Shown: positions 22,980 to 35,130 of the stretch, in pieces
Numbering within the stretch: the stretch's first letter is position 1
Layout: each line of letters starts with the position of its first letter
Source of the DNA: Sanderia malayensis
Lineage: Eukaryota > Cnidaria > Scyphozoa > Semaeostomeae > Pelagiidae
Assembly: GCA_013076295.1 (NCBI GenBank)
Contig: RQOL01000906.1
Location: 5,332,001 to 5,396,000 of the forward strand
Length of the DNA: 64,000 nt
Reading direction: 5' to 3'
Program-made: the position numbers and the translations under genes
Notes under the pieces: generated by a model
Database searches by the model: none
Seen by the model: the letters and a program-made list of their open reading frames with translations, nothing else
What the model was told of the DNA's origin: nothing

Positions 22980-25900
22980 ATGGGAGGAAAAGTAACAAAA
23001 ACAGATTTTGAATGGTCATACACTGAAGAGCCGCATGCTTCAAGACGAGAAGAGATTCTCAGTGAGTATACACAATTATTTAGTCTGGTATGGTTGCGGG
23101 AGAAATCTGATGTTCAAGCATGTCGGGAAAAGATTACGAAAGTAGGCCTACGCAGGCTTTTCTTTCTGGTTTTATTTAGTATTTGAGTATAAATGTAGGT
23201 TATTGTTCAAGTAGTTTGTTTCTATACACTACCAATATATTTTTATGCTAATAAGTACCCGAAGTTGAATAATTTAATATTCTCAGTTACCTATTTAGTT
23301 TGTGAGAATTTTATTTTTTGTTTCCAAGGCTTTGTTTTGTCTTTCGACTCAGAAAACGATCGTTCGATTTCTTAATATTTTGCCTGCTAGAATGCCGCCT
23401 GTGGGAGACTCCGGTGAACATTATAACAAATATCTTTCCCATATTCCAATTTTAAAGCTATTGGAAGTGTATTTTATGGATTACTTGAATTAAACTAAGG
23501 GAAAGAGTTGCCCCAATGTAGGACAGAATCTTTCGCAAGATCATTTACATAAAAAGAAGGTTAAAAATAAAGGAATGTTTGAATATTTTTCGATTAGTAA
23601 TATGATTTAATGATATGATTAGTAAATTTCGATTACAACTTTTGAATGTGATAAATTATTTACCAGATTTTGACATGGCAATTATCCAAAATCCATAGCA
23701 ATTTTTATGAAGCATCATGACCAAAAACCATCTGCCATTGAAAAGTAATTCTAAAATAAGTATAATAATTTTAGACGTTTATTTATTTTTATTTAGTTTA
23801 ATTAATTCATTGTTTTCTTTTCTCAAGTAATTTCTTTTCTCTGTATGTAATGAAACCGGATAAAGTGAAAATGTATCCTTGGTAATTCCAAATATACAGA
23901 AAAAATTTCATTCAGTGCCTAAAGGAAGGCATTTATGGGAATATTTTATCATGAAATGTACGAAAATAAAGTTAACATTTCCGGATGACATTTTCTGTAA
24001 TGTGAGAACCATAAGTGGGAGTGGCAATTTTACAGGCCAGGCCTGTTATTTCCCCACCGTTTTGAATATATGGAGATTCCCGACTTAAAGGGGGATGTCC
24101 TCGATAGCACAATATTTTCTGCGAGGTGCCAATACAGAATTTGATCTTCATCAAAAACGCGTGAATTTTAACGCAATTTTATGTATTTCTACACGCACGT
24201 GCTTTGTTGGCAGATGTGAATTACGAACAAAGAATATAAAGTTGCCTTAAAACATTTCGAGTTGATTTTACTGCTGTTAAATTTATTCACGCAAAAAGCC
24301 CAGCTCAACTCAACCTCGGTATTTTGAGCCAAGCGGCGACAGATTAGATTTGTTTGGGGTGGCATTGTATTAATGAACAGTAAAAAGATGAAGTTATGGG
24401 GATAAGTTATTGAATTGCGATTTGAGCACATTATCTACAACTTAATTGAGGTTTCACGAGGTTGTGATTTCAATGCCATGGTTTGTAAAATCGATAGAAA
24501 CCTTTTCAAATTGACAACCATGCAAAGACAATTTTTTCTTTAATGGGTTTTCAATTGCAGTTTTTGAGAAATTGACAATGAAAACAATGATTGTGCACAT
24601 GCGCAGTTGACATATTTCTGACCTTGTAAGCGGCATGGAGTGTTCATATATGAAAATTTCCACTCCAATTTCCATTCCTCTTGCCAAGATTTCGGCCCGC
24701 TCCAGACGTTTCTGCATAGAGCTGCGCAACGTTTTTTTTATAAGAAAGTTTTTAGCCCAGCCCAACCTTCAACTGTTTCCTATTTTCTGCACCAAAACCC
24801 TCTTAATGCCTTTCCCAACGCAAAATTGGAAAGTTGTACGTTATGCAGTGTTGCAGATCCAAAACCCTCGGCGTCACAACATCTGTAAAGAACGTAGAAG
24901 CAAGACAACAACTTATCTCAAAACATATACATACCATGATATTAATAGTGACCTTTAGATCGAGCACGAAAACGAAAACGAAATTTGATAGCGCGTGTCG
25001 TTCTGCGCGTGCTCCCTGGGAATCACCCGAAAAATTTCGTAGTCTTCGCACGGGAGACAACAAAGATTTTGGAAAATTTCGTACTCCAGACTACGAAGTT
25101 TAAAATTGAGAATGGCAAGCGTGAAAAGAGAAAATTTTGTATGGAAAAGTAGGCACGAGTAATTTTTCATGCGAGAAGTGTTATTTGTCGAACCATTTCT
25201 TCATAAACCTTTTTCAAAACAAAGAGGACAGGCTTGGACATGCAATCTAAACAAACGAAACTTCCAGGACGGGCACGAAGTTCCTCGGTGCTTTGTGATC
25301 CCGAATTTCGTCTTCGTCTTCGTAGTCGACCCTATTATCTGGGAAGAACGTAGAAAGCAAGACAACAGCTTATCTCAAAACATATACATGCCATGATATT
25401 AATATAAATATAACTACGAATATTGAAGGGCAATTTCACTATTGCATGGCAATGTCCTTGGAAATTTTGAATATCTAAATTTTGTATCTTTCTTTGGTTT
25501 GGAAGATCCAGCCCTGAATTTCTTAACTTTTTCAAGAACCGAGCACAAATTTCTTATAAGATACTTTTTTCGTATAAAAATATGTGTACATATTACCTTC
25601 TGTCTCTGCTATCACTCCTCCTCAGGGTCTTTCTTGTTAAACGTATTTCAGCTAGAGTATTCACACGAGACGGCACAACTCACTTCGAATTAAAAACAAC
25701 ATAACTTGTAAGCAGAAATCGAATGAACAAAATATATATCAATTAACTGCAACTGCACATTATTTACTTATAGTAGCCAATAAGATTAATTTATCATATC
25801 ACTTCAACATTTCTAACTGGTGGACCATTTATTAAACACGAATCATTTTTTCTCAGAGAAATATCCTGAAATAAAGAAATTAATGGTAACCGACCACATG

Positions 25901-26770
25901 TTCAAATACCAAGTGATGGCATTAGTGTTGTTCCAGCTTTGTATGCTGTATTTTGTGAGGGATTTCTCCTGGCCAATTACATTCTTGGCAGCGTACACAC
26001 TGTCTGGCCTCGTCAACCATTCCCTGCTTCTCGGTTTGCACGAGATATCCCACAATGCTGCATTTGGATACTCGAAGCCGCTGCCCAACAAACTCTTCAG
26101 CATTCTTGTCAATCTCCCAATTGGTGTGCCCTGTGCAATTTCATTCAAGAAATATCACCTTGACCACCACAAATACCAAGGAAACGAGGATATCGACGTT
26201 GACCTACCAACTGAAATCGAGGCTAAGATGTTCAACAATCGTTTCTTGAAGTTGATTTGGCTCGCCTGCCAAGGACTCTTCTACAGTTTCAGACCAATGG
26301 TCGTACGTCCGCTGCCCGTACAGCCATTGGAAGCCCTCAATTTTGTCGTACAGGCCTTTTTTGATGTGCTCATCTATGTTTACTTAGGCCCAAAAGCTCT
26401 GGTGTACATGATAATCGGTTCTTTCCTCGGAATGGGCCTGCATCCCGTAGCCGGCCACTTTATTGCAGAGCACTATATGTTCAAGAGCGGCTTTGAAACC
26501 TACTCCTACTATGGTCCTCTTAATTACATCACATTCAATGTCGGTTATCACAACGAGCATCACGACTTTCCAAGTGTCCCTGGCTCCCTTCTGCCGAAAG
26601 TCCGCGAAATTGCACCCGAATATTACGAGAATCTTCCATCGCATAACTCGTGGGTTAAAGTCTTGTTTGACTTTGTCAATGATCCTGCAGTTGGCTTGTA
26701 CTCCAGAATGAAGCGCAAAGCATTTAATGACAACATGAAAGCAAGGAAAATCGCAGCCAAATCTGGATAG
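22980..26770 (+). CDS. DEGS1: Sphingolipid delta(4)-desaturase
   Basis: DEGS enzymes introduce the 4,5-trans double bond into dihydroceramide in the ER membrane, the last step of ceramide synthesis. Two exons, 22980-23061 and 25857-26770, join in phase to give 331 residues (human DEGS1 is 323). Exon 1 encodes MGGKVTKTDFEWSYTEEPHA, the family N-terminus with its N-myristoylation-type Met-Gly. Exon 2 continues KKYPEIKKLM. The three di-iron histidine boxes are present: HEISH (89-93), HLDHH (128-132) and HNEHH (259-263). Hydrophobic helices lie around these. The conserved SGHFIAEHYMF and ETYSYYGPLN segments are intact. A longer frame opening at 25820 is only intron read-through. The 2.8 kb intron carries a MITE flanked by 60-base direct repeats. 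Confidence 0.95.
24888..25404. mobile_element. MITE family D flanked by 60-base direct repeats
   Basis: The core, 24948-25343, begins GTGACCTTTAGATCGAGCAC and ends with the degraded complement. It matches the intact copy at 36501-36918, read in the opposite sense. Outside it on both sides is the same sequence of about 60 bases (24888-24947 and 25344-25404), starting AAGAACGTAGAA and ending CCATGATATTAATA, with only a few differences. That is far longer than a normal target-site duplication. Confidence 0.65.
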
Positions 26771-28501
26771 GTGTCTATCGTATGTGTACAGTAGAACACG
26801 CGAGAACAAATGGATAAAGAACCTCCAGCCTATCGTATATTTGAACAATGACTGTTGGATTGGATGTAGGTTTTTACTGTATTCACACAATTCTTTTGAG
26901 AGCTTTGCATATTGAGACAATGTCACGCGCAAGGTTGGTTGTGGCTGGGTTCTTATTCGATTTTAGGATTTTACTGTTGACATAGATGTGATATGTGCTA
27001 TCGCTCTATCATTTGCTAATGTTTTTCATGTTAATTGGCTGATTGCATTGCATTTATTTGAACGATATACTGTTTTTTGATTTTTAGTAGTTATGCCCAG
27101 CGCCGTGAGGATAGGTCTGATAAAGGTTCTAATGTGGTCTGTGCCGCTACCTCTACGGAGGAGTACAAATTTTTTTTGTCCACATGACCTCTTCTGTAAG
27201 TGTCACGCCGCAGACCAGTCTGTGGACTAGTTCTACTAATAATGTTGCTTTATTTACATTTGTGTCCACAGAGTGTCGTTTGCTGCGTTTTAAGATATTT
27301 TGAAATGTCAGACATGGGCATCTGTTTTACATGTCTGCATTTTTTACCCACCATGTCGTATTAAATAAGATGATAATGTTGTAACTTCTTGTAAGATTTA
27401 GACATTTATCAAGCAAATATAATATTAGCCAGATTGGAAGCCAAAGGCCTTAACCTCTCTGAGGTCAAAATTTATGGCGTCAGTGTCAGTTAATTGAAGT
27501 CAAAATTTATGGCGTCAGTGTCAGTGTAAGTTAGTTAGTTATGTCCAGATATTCCGTATTTAATCCAAGTTATGGAAAATATGAAATCTATTCTGATATT
27601 TATAGATATATATCTAGTTTAATTTGAATATTGCCAATTCTTAGTTTTGTTGTACCTACATTTCTTGGGTAAACTATTTTAATTGGATTGTTACTTGGAT
27701 TGTTTTGTGAGTTGTTTCATACACGAAAATTACATGTAGGAATTCTTTTTTGTGTGCCCATAGCTATAGTTATCATATAGTTAGCTGGGTAATTATCAAA
27801 GTTCGATTAAACAATAACAATTGTTCCCTATTTAGCCTTTTAGTGTGCTAACGTTCGCAATGTATTTTATTTATTTTTTCCTGTGTTCATTAATAATTTT
27901 TAATGGATTAGTAATTGTGACTTAGTATCGCCACTCTGGCTGAATGTTTTAGAAGCCTTGTCTATTATGAATAAAACGATGAATGTTTGTTTGACGTTGA
28001 TCCATTGTGTAATTTTTGTCTTGTGGTTTTTTAGAAGATATTTGGAAAGGGAATGTTTTTCTACGTAATTCGGCCAAATGCCCTCTTTCTGGAAGCTCTT
28101 TTTCTATAGCCTCTGTTCTATACACCCCCCCCCCGAAATTTTCTCGATATATACACGATTTTCTTTGGACACAACATTGTTTGGGGGCATGAGAATATGT
28201 GCATAACTTCAAAACTTATGCTTGAATCGTTCCAGTACTTTTGGGTACTATTGTAAATTGTTTGATTCCAAACTTGTGTGGGTCTTGACCTGATGACTGC
28301 AGTATTAGCTACATGGATTATTACACTGCAAAGCACCAAGGGTTATATTTTGAAATTTTTAAAGGATCAAAAAAGATACTTGCCACTTGTATCCATTTTG
28401 CTATTTATATATTTTATATTGAGACTATGTCTTTATTGTAAATGAATATATACACACAATAAGTGATCTTGCAAAGAAACAACAATACAATGGAGAAAAC
28501 A
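26771..28501. other. DEGS1 3' UTR and convergent spacer to ISCA2
   Basis: DEGS1 and ISCA2 are convergent. The spacer is AT-rich, with an AATAAA at 27969 on the plus strand. An AATAAA on the minus strand (28432-28437), 65 bases past the ISCA2 stop, is the likely ISCA2 polyadenylation signal. A short direct repeat, containing AAATTTATGGCGTCAGTGTC twice, lies at 27465-27531. Confidence 0.45.
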
Positions 28502-29311
28502 TTAAATCTTAATTGAAAAAGATGCACCACAAGAACATCCTTTATCAGCATTTGGGTTCTGTTTCACAGAAAATGCTGATTTTATCATTTCTGTTTCATA
28601 GTCTACCGATGAACCCTCAATTAATTTTAAGGACTCTTCATCAACCACAACTCTTGATTTACCTTCACCAAAAACCCTGTGAAAAAATGCACATTTAAAT
28701 TAAATTTTATACTCTACAGGGGTGCATGTATTGTAGTATTGTACCAAGCTTGCTGTCCTGGCATGGCACAATACTACAAAGCACCGATAATTTATTTGCA
28801 ATTGAAGCTATCTCGCACCTGTCATCCTCTTCGAGTTTGCTATCAATTTCGAACTTATACTGAAACCCAGAACATCCACCTCCTTCAACGATTATCCTCA
28901 GGAGCTGATCTTTGTCCAAAATTTCTTCCAATCGCTGTTCAAAACAAGCAAAAATTTAAATCATATTTGTGTCTAAAATAACTTGAAGACAAAGAAAATT
29001 GTTGAAATTTTCCGCTTAATCTTGTATTTACATCTTCTTGTCATTAAATACAGTTGCTGTCAAAAAGTATTCAAGTGAGGTCTCGATTGCTGAGCTGAGT
29101 ACTGAGTACTGGCCTAAAAATATCATTATCTGATTCTGACCTTCATGCAATTTTCTGTGATGATTAATTTATTAGAATCCCGTAATATGTGACTGGTTTG
29201 TAGAAAGCGTCGTCTGCTGCTAAAAGTCTGCAAACTGGAAGTCGAAACAGCAAACAATCTTGACGGTCTTCTTACAAATAATTGGCACAGACAGTCCCTC
29301 AGAGCCGCCAT
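28502..29311 (-). CDS. ISCA2: Mitochondrial iron-sulfur assembly protein ISCA2
   Basis: A-type carrier for late assembly of [4Fe-4S] clusters in mitochondria, working with ISCA1 and IBA57. Three exons, 29311-29141, 28934-28819 and 28676-28502, join in phase to 153 residues (human 154). The first 50 residues are Arg/Ser/Leu-rich without acidic runs, as expected of a mitochondrial presequence. The HesB-type core follows, with cluster-ligand cysteines Cys78 ([11 protein letters not shown]), Cys143 and Cys145 ([10 protein letters not shown]). It starts 438 bases from the DRAP1 start on the opposite strand, so the two probably share a bidirectional promoter. Confidence 0.93.
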
Positions 29312-29749
29312 GTTTAATAATAAATCGTATTCCTTGAATCGGAATCTGACTGAAAGCGCCCTGCCCACGTGAATAGGCGCTTACCCTGTCGGAAGAATTA
29401 TGAAATAAGCGCCTCCTTTAAATTAGCTTCCATCATCAAATTTGCCAAATGTTGCCAAAAAACGAGTTTCTGAGACAGACGTAAGTTGCTTTAGCCTTTA
29501 ATCTTACAGGAATTTTGCATTTTTCTTTGCTTGAATTGCTTTGACAGCTTTGACATCTGGAAAAATCAAATAAGCGCCCTACTTGAATAAGCGGTCCCCT
29601 TGAGACTGAAAAATTAAATAAGCGGCCGGGCGTTTGTTCGAGAACTTTTCATTTGGTAGCGTAACATCGAGTACTTATTTTATTACGTCAGTTTGAAAAC
29701 ATAGGCCCTTTTGGATAGAAGAAGAAATTTCGGTGATTGACTTTCAATA
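29312..29749. promoter_or_regulatory. Putative bidirectional promoter ISCA2/DRAP1
   Basis: Only this interval separates two divergent start codons, so it must hold both promoters. It contains a degraded inverted-repeat element (about 29360-29650) with AATAAGCGCC motifs and a GTTCGAGAA end, related in style to MITE families A to C. No clear TATA box is seen. Confidence 0.45.
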
Positions 29750-32700
29750 ATGCCTACTAAGAAGAGAAAATATGAAGCTCGTTTTCCACCGGTAAGTGGG
29801 ATGATTATGATTTATTAGATTGCGCCACTCAAAACCTTATTTTGCTTTCCTGAAATGAAAGACAGCAGCTTTGAATTTTGAATTTTGATATTACCTACAC
29901 CTAAATTAGTCACCCACACACAGCTTGTCTTGAGTATTTCAACCCCAGAAACTTGCCTTAATGTTTTAACCTACGATTTAAACTGCTATTTGAAAATATG
30001 GGAATTTTTCTCCATATATGATTTTAAGCATATTGTATGCGTAGTAGTTTTGCTTGTTGTTTGGTATAGAGAAGAGAGGAGAAGAGCGGACGTGACCTTG
30101 GAAATTGATTATTGTTCCAATCATCCAAACAATAATTCTAGAGCTAGTTGAAAACTTCGCAATTAAGTTACACTGAACTCTTTCTGCCTTGGCTCACAGT
30201 TACGCGTTGTTGAAAAAGCCCAAGTTTTTCTGCAAAGAATAGTCTAACATAACAACAGTTTAGTATTTTAGCAGGTAGCAATATTTGAATGAATGAAAGT
30301 ATATCTTCAACGCACTTCTGAAACAATTGTTGGATTTAGCTTAGCAACACTGGTTTTGTGTAATTAAAATTTTAATTTGACTTTTCAGGCAAGAATTAAA
30401 AAAATAATGCAAACAGATGAAGAAATAGGAAAGGTTGCTGCCGCAGTACCTGTAATTATATGTATGTGTAGACATAAACAATAATCAATTCATTGTCTGC
30501 AAATTGTGAAATAAAATGATTAAATCCTTTTATTGATATGTTTTTTATAAGAGACTGGTTTATAAGAAGCTATACCAGCATGGTAAAAATATTAAGAAAC
30601 CTTGGTACCAGGTTCAAGAATTACTATGAAACTGAAAAGTTTCCAATTTTTATAAGAGTCGATTGGTTTTAGTTTGTGTATGGCATGGTCTCAATGAATA
30701 TATAGAATTGTGTTAACTTTGCTTGGGAATAGATCGTAATTTTGATTTTGACATTTCCGGCATTTTTGTGACAATCTGGGTTTATATTCATTAAAATATG
30801 CCCATTTTCATTTAGTACTTAAAGGGAATGTGCAAGCATAATAGGCTGTGTTTAAAAATAGATCGATGAGAACCGGAAGAGAATGCAAAATGGCAACAAC
30901 AACAGGCCTAATCTTCCCTTTGCGCTTCTCTGATTGGTTAATAAACCAAATCTATTTTTAGCATGTGCACAGGCACGCTTTTAACCTTGCACATTCCCTT
31001 TAAGGGTGATCCAAGTTTCTTTTAAAAACAAAAAGTTCAAGAAGCATGGGGTTATGGTTGCTACCATCAATGCATATTCAAATGAAATTTACTGTGCTGG
31101 AGGTTTAATAAACGAAAATCAACACAATTTGAAGCACAACAAAAATTTTATTTGTTACCCCTCTACAACTGCTGATATTCAAAGTATCAATCTCCATTAT
31201 TTATGGGAATTATATTTTTGTTTTTAGCCAGAGCATTGGAAATTTTCTTACAGCAGTTGGTTGAAAAATCAGCAGAACAGACCCGTCTGAAGCGAGCAAA
31301 AACTATGACAACAGGACACTTGTAAGAAATTCATTGTTATTCAACCTCTTATGGAACTCTAAAATCAACTTGACTATTTGCACATTGGTTGTGTTGCAAA
31401 TAGTAGCAAGAACACACCAAGACTTGCATATTAATTATTTGCATTAACGTTCCTAAAGCTAAATGTTGATTAAAATCCTGTGACGATGTTTGGAAGGCTT
31501 ATTTGAGGGTTTTTTATCATATCTTCTTGTAGAAAACAGTGTATCGAATCAGAAAATCAGTTTGATTTTCTAAAAGACCAAGTTGCAAACATAGCTGATA
31601 TGCCAAATCAAGAAGAAGATGATCATTTAGATTCTGGAGAGACAAAACCTAAAAAACCGTAAGCAATGTTTATGTGTTAAAATTACTGGCCATTGAGTGG
31701 CCCTTTTTTATAGAATACACTGCTAGGAACATGGATGGGCATTTTTAAAAATGTTAAACTGTTAAACGCTTGTAGTGAGCACCAAATTCACATAATTTTC
31801 ACAGCGGTTTGGGCCCTTGTAGATTCCCAGTAACATATGTATTTTTGACAATCAACTTTCAAATTAAGTTTTCTGTATTTTTTGTCTTTTCACGCAAGTT
31901 ACTTTTCTCATTTGGCGTAACTGTGACAATCTTTTAAAATCCCATGTGATTTTTTCGGTCGTTGCTCTTTTCGGCATTTTTGAAAATTTTCTCCAGTAGT
32001 GAAAATTGAAAAATGCCAGTGTTTTCTTATGATGCACCATTTCATCGAACAATAATTGCGAATCACCGAAAATGAATTGTCGATCTTTATTCAACTCGAA
32101 TAACTTCAGGTTTTGAGTTTTTCTAATTTTAACTGAATGCTTCATTCTGGCTTTCACGTGAAGTATCTTTCCAATAATATAAAACAGTGGACAAAAGTTT
32201 TGGGACACTTGTAATAGTACGAAAAAAGCCTACCAAATCATAATGTTGTTTTTTCGTAGGTTTTATTCAACCCCCACTCCCCTTAAAACACCGTTGTTCT
32301 CTTAATGAGACTCCAGTGATTATCATGCGAAAGGAATTTTGTCGATACTGTGTAAGACTGTAGACAACATTTTTTTTGGGGGGGGGGATGATGGATACGT
32401 GCAAAATTTGCGAAAGTGTCCCGGGATTTTTGTCACCTATTGTTGTCACTATGTTCGCTCATCTGGACATTGTGGCCCACATTGACGAATGTTGGACTCA
32501 TCGGAGACTCGGACAAGTTTGTCATGCAAGACAGTTGAAGCTAATGAGATCACAAGTCATTAAAGGCTCAAGTTATATAGCTTCACTACTGTATTTGTTA
32601 TTGCCATCCAGTTAAGGTTTAATTGTGATTGGAGGCGTTTATTTGGCTGAGACATGAGCTGTATTCTCAATTGTTTTAGGCGAAAGCAAAGAGCGCAATC

Positions 32701-34277
32701 AGAGAAGAAGAAACAATCAAGAAGAAGAGCAAAATCTTCATCATCAAATGACTCCGAAGACGAATATAATGTATCGGATGACGTAAGAATTTGAGTATTG
32801 TTGTTGCTGTTGTTGTTCTAATTCTATTTCAGTATTTGCTTACTTTTATGCGACGTCAGTTTTTCCGAGCAGTAAAGGGAGAAGTATAAAGATACGTAGC
32901 CCCTGATACAGCAAGTATCCAAATATACCAGACTGATTTCCTTTCCTAAGAACTGATTCATTGTAACATTCAGCGTAATGAAAAGTTTGTTAAGCCAGGG
33001 TTCTGCTGCAATAAACCGGGACTATCAACCTTTTAACCACTTGGTTAACAATGGATACAAGTTACGCATATTCTATACTCTTCATTTTAAAAGAATACTA
33101 AAAATTATCCCATCTGTAAGATTTTCCATAGTTATCCTTAGATTGCCATTATTGTTAGCTATTTTTTGCCTTAGTTTTCGTATAAGCATAGTCTCTACTG
33201 ATTGGAGTATTTATAAATAAGCTATTTGCCACTGCAGACAAAACAGGTCGACACAAATTAAATTTGTGACAAACAAAACCATGTTTTACTTGAGGTACTT
33301 GAGGTTCGATCAGCTTTACTGGCTAAAAAGACACTAGAATAGAGTTAACGAGATAGTTAAATGAAGACTTTTTCGCATTGCAGTGAGGCAATGAGTGTTA
33401 CATAGCTGTGACGGTGACCATTTTCTTGAGTTTTATATAAATCTCATTTTTCTGTGTTTTTAGAACGAAGAACCTACGACTGTCTATCCGAGAACATCAA
33501 GGGAGCGAGCGAGCTCTAATGATAGCAGCAATTCGAATCATACTCAACAAGATGCGACCGTCGTAAATCGACAGGTCTCAACTTCTGCTCCTCAGATTTC
33601 TCAAGGCTTTGAAAATCAGTAAGTCTTATTTATTTTGCTCTCTCTGCGCAGGAGCTATTTAAGGCATGTTACTAGACATCTATTCTTGTTACTATATATA
33701 CATCATTTTACTATACATCTATTCTTGTTACTATATATACATCATTTTACTATACATCTATTCTTGTTACTGTATATACATCACTTTACTATACATCTAT
33801 TCTTGTTACTATATATACATCATTTTACTATACATCTATTCTTGTTACTATATATACATCATTTTACTATACATCTATTCTTGTTACTATATATACATCA
33901 TTTTACTGTACATCTATTCTTGTTACTATATATGCATTATGTTACTATACATCTAAACTTTGGTCCTTTCCACTAAACTCATTGAATATGACCAAATTCA
34001 ATCGGCATCTTCGATCTGTTGTTATATTGCCTTGGTAGAAGACATTTACAATGTGAGATGTATTGGCATTGATATAGAACCCTTAACCGCAATGAGCCCC
34101 CGGTCTGTCGTAAGTAATCAAAGGCACGTGTATCATTCTGTTGTTCTGTTTCTCATGGTGCTTGTTATTCTCTGCAGGCCTAATCCATTTGATACTCAAG
34201 CACCAAGCATTCGGCCTTTGCCAATGATGTTTAAAGCCGACGAAGATGACGAAGACTATGACGAAGAAGATGATTGA
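29750..34277 (+). CDS. DRAP1: DR1-associated corepressor (NC2 alpha)
   Basis: DRAP1 pairs with DR1 (NC2 beta) through histone folds; the dimer clamps TBP on DNA and blocks preinitiation complex assembly. Seven exons join in phase to 230 residues: 29750-29791, 30389-30461, 31228-31321, 31533-31658, 32680-32782, 33464-33618, 34178-34277. The N-terminus [14 protein letters not shown] and the histone fold [20 protein letters not shown]...[14 protein letters not shown]...FDFLKDQV are almost unchanged from vertebrates. The C-terminal half is a basic Lys/Arg/Ser stretch, then Ser/Asn/Gln-rich, ending in an acidic [11 protein letters not shown] tail as in the human protein. Introns carry a perfect-ended MITE, a GGGACAAAAGT-type MITE and a 39-base minisatellite. 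Confidence 0.95.
30818..31005. mobile_element. 188-base MITE with perfect 19-base inverted ends
   Basis: It lies in DRAP1 intron 2. The left end CTTAAAGGGAATGTGCAAG and the right end CTTGCACATTCCCTTTAAG are perfect complements. No coding capacity. The intact ends suggest a fairly young insertion. Confidence 0.75.
32187..32438. mobile_element. MITE with GGGACAAAAGTCC-type ends, copy 2
   Basis: Ends are GTGGACAAAAGTTTTGGGACA and GTGTCCCGGGATTTTTGTCACC. The interior has AGACAACATTTTTTTTGGGGGG, matching the element at 18634-18871. It lies in DRAP1 intron 4. Confidence 0.65.
33674..33956. repeat. 39-base minisatellite in DRAP1 intron 6
   Basis: About seven near-identical tandem copies of a 39-base unit, built on TCTATTCTTGTTACTATATA and ACATCATTTTACTATACA, plus a partial eighth. 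Because 39 is divisible by three, two frames stay open through the array and spell 13-residue repeats. There is no sign that it is translated: it sits between well-defined DRAP1 exons 6 and 7. Confidence 0.9.
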
Positions 34278-35130
34278 TGAAATGAAATGATTATCATCCC
34301 TTTTTAGGGAAACATTGCTTTTCGAGGAATTGCTTTAACACTCCAGTGAAACCTCCATGTAACGGACACTAAGAAGGGGGTCAATGGCTTTATTCGAAGG
34401 TTGCTCTATAAGGAGATGAACATTTTGTGGAGCGTTCAAATCTATAGCTTTGCAGTGCTTGTAGCATGTTTTCTTTTTTTTAGTTTGGCAGCGTCGAACC
34501 TTCGCCTGTACTTCATGCTTTCTTCTTGTATTTTTCGTGTAATATACGGCATAGGATCTCTGTAATAGAGGCTTCATGTGAAATCTGTGGCTTACTAGCA
34601 CGGTAAACTTATATGTTTTATTTTCATTATTTTAGCTTTCTCTTCTAAATTGATTAGGTCCGTCTCTTCTTATAGTTCGTATTGTATGTATAATAACTAT
34701 GTTTGGATTAATTACGCAAGTTTTTTTCTACAATTTGCTGCATTTCATAATTAGGTATGCGTTGTTGGCACTTATACGGACTGTGCGCTCAAATGGTGAT
34801 GATTTTAAACTGCTGCTGCTCTGCTGCATTTCCTCGATTAAAGGCCCCCTGAGAATAGACGCCCCATTTGAATAAACGCCTTACCCCCAAAGTCCTGGAA
34901 TTAATAAACGGACGGGCGCTTATAATCGAGGAAATACAGCATGTTTTTATTGATCAACTGCACAGGAGCTTATGAATAAAGGTGGGTAGTAAATAAGCAT
35001 GCGTTTACATCGCAGGCGATGATGAAAATTGAGCTCTGATCCTGGTGACACGTGTTTTTGTTATAGAATTGAATATACCTACCGGCTGTAAGTTTTCTCA
35101 TGCTGATGTAAACTACCTTCATATGCTTGC
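34278..35130. other. DRAP1 to WARS1 spacer
   Basis: Holds the DRAP1 3' UTR and the WARS1 promoter. A Tc1/pogo-like end (CAGTGAAACCTCCATGTAAC) is near 34345. A short family A MITE occupies 34825-34942. Confidence 0.4.
34825..34942. mobile_element. Short family A-like MITE
   Basis: The left end TGCATTTCCTCGATTAAAGG and the right end ATAATCGAGGAAATACAGCA are complementary. In between are CGCCCC and AATAAACGCC motifs. At 118 bases it is an internally deleted member of family A. Confidence 0.65.

Noticed and set aside
24454..24765. 103-codon minus-strand frame in the DEGS1 intron
   Set aside because: It has no homology that I recognise, no splice context and a repeat-rich setting. It looks like chance.
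26384..26932. 182-codon minus-strand frame
   Set aside because: It is antisense to DEGS1 exon 2, which has all three histidine boxes on the plus strand.
33674..33956. CRISPR-like array
   Set aside because: The units are contiguous without unique spacers, and the genome is eukaryotic.
33635..33976. 113-codon hydrophobic repeat protein
   Set aside because: It is a minisatellite inside DRAP1 intron 6, open only because the unit is a multiple of three.
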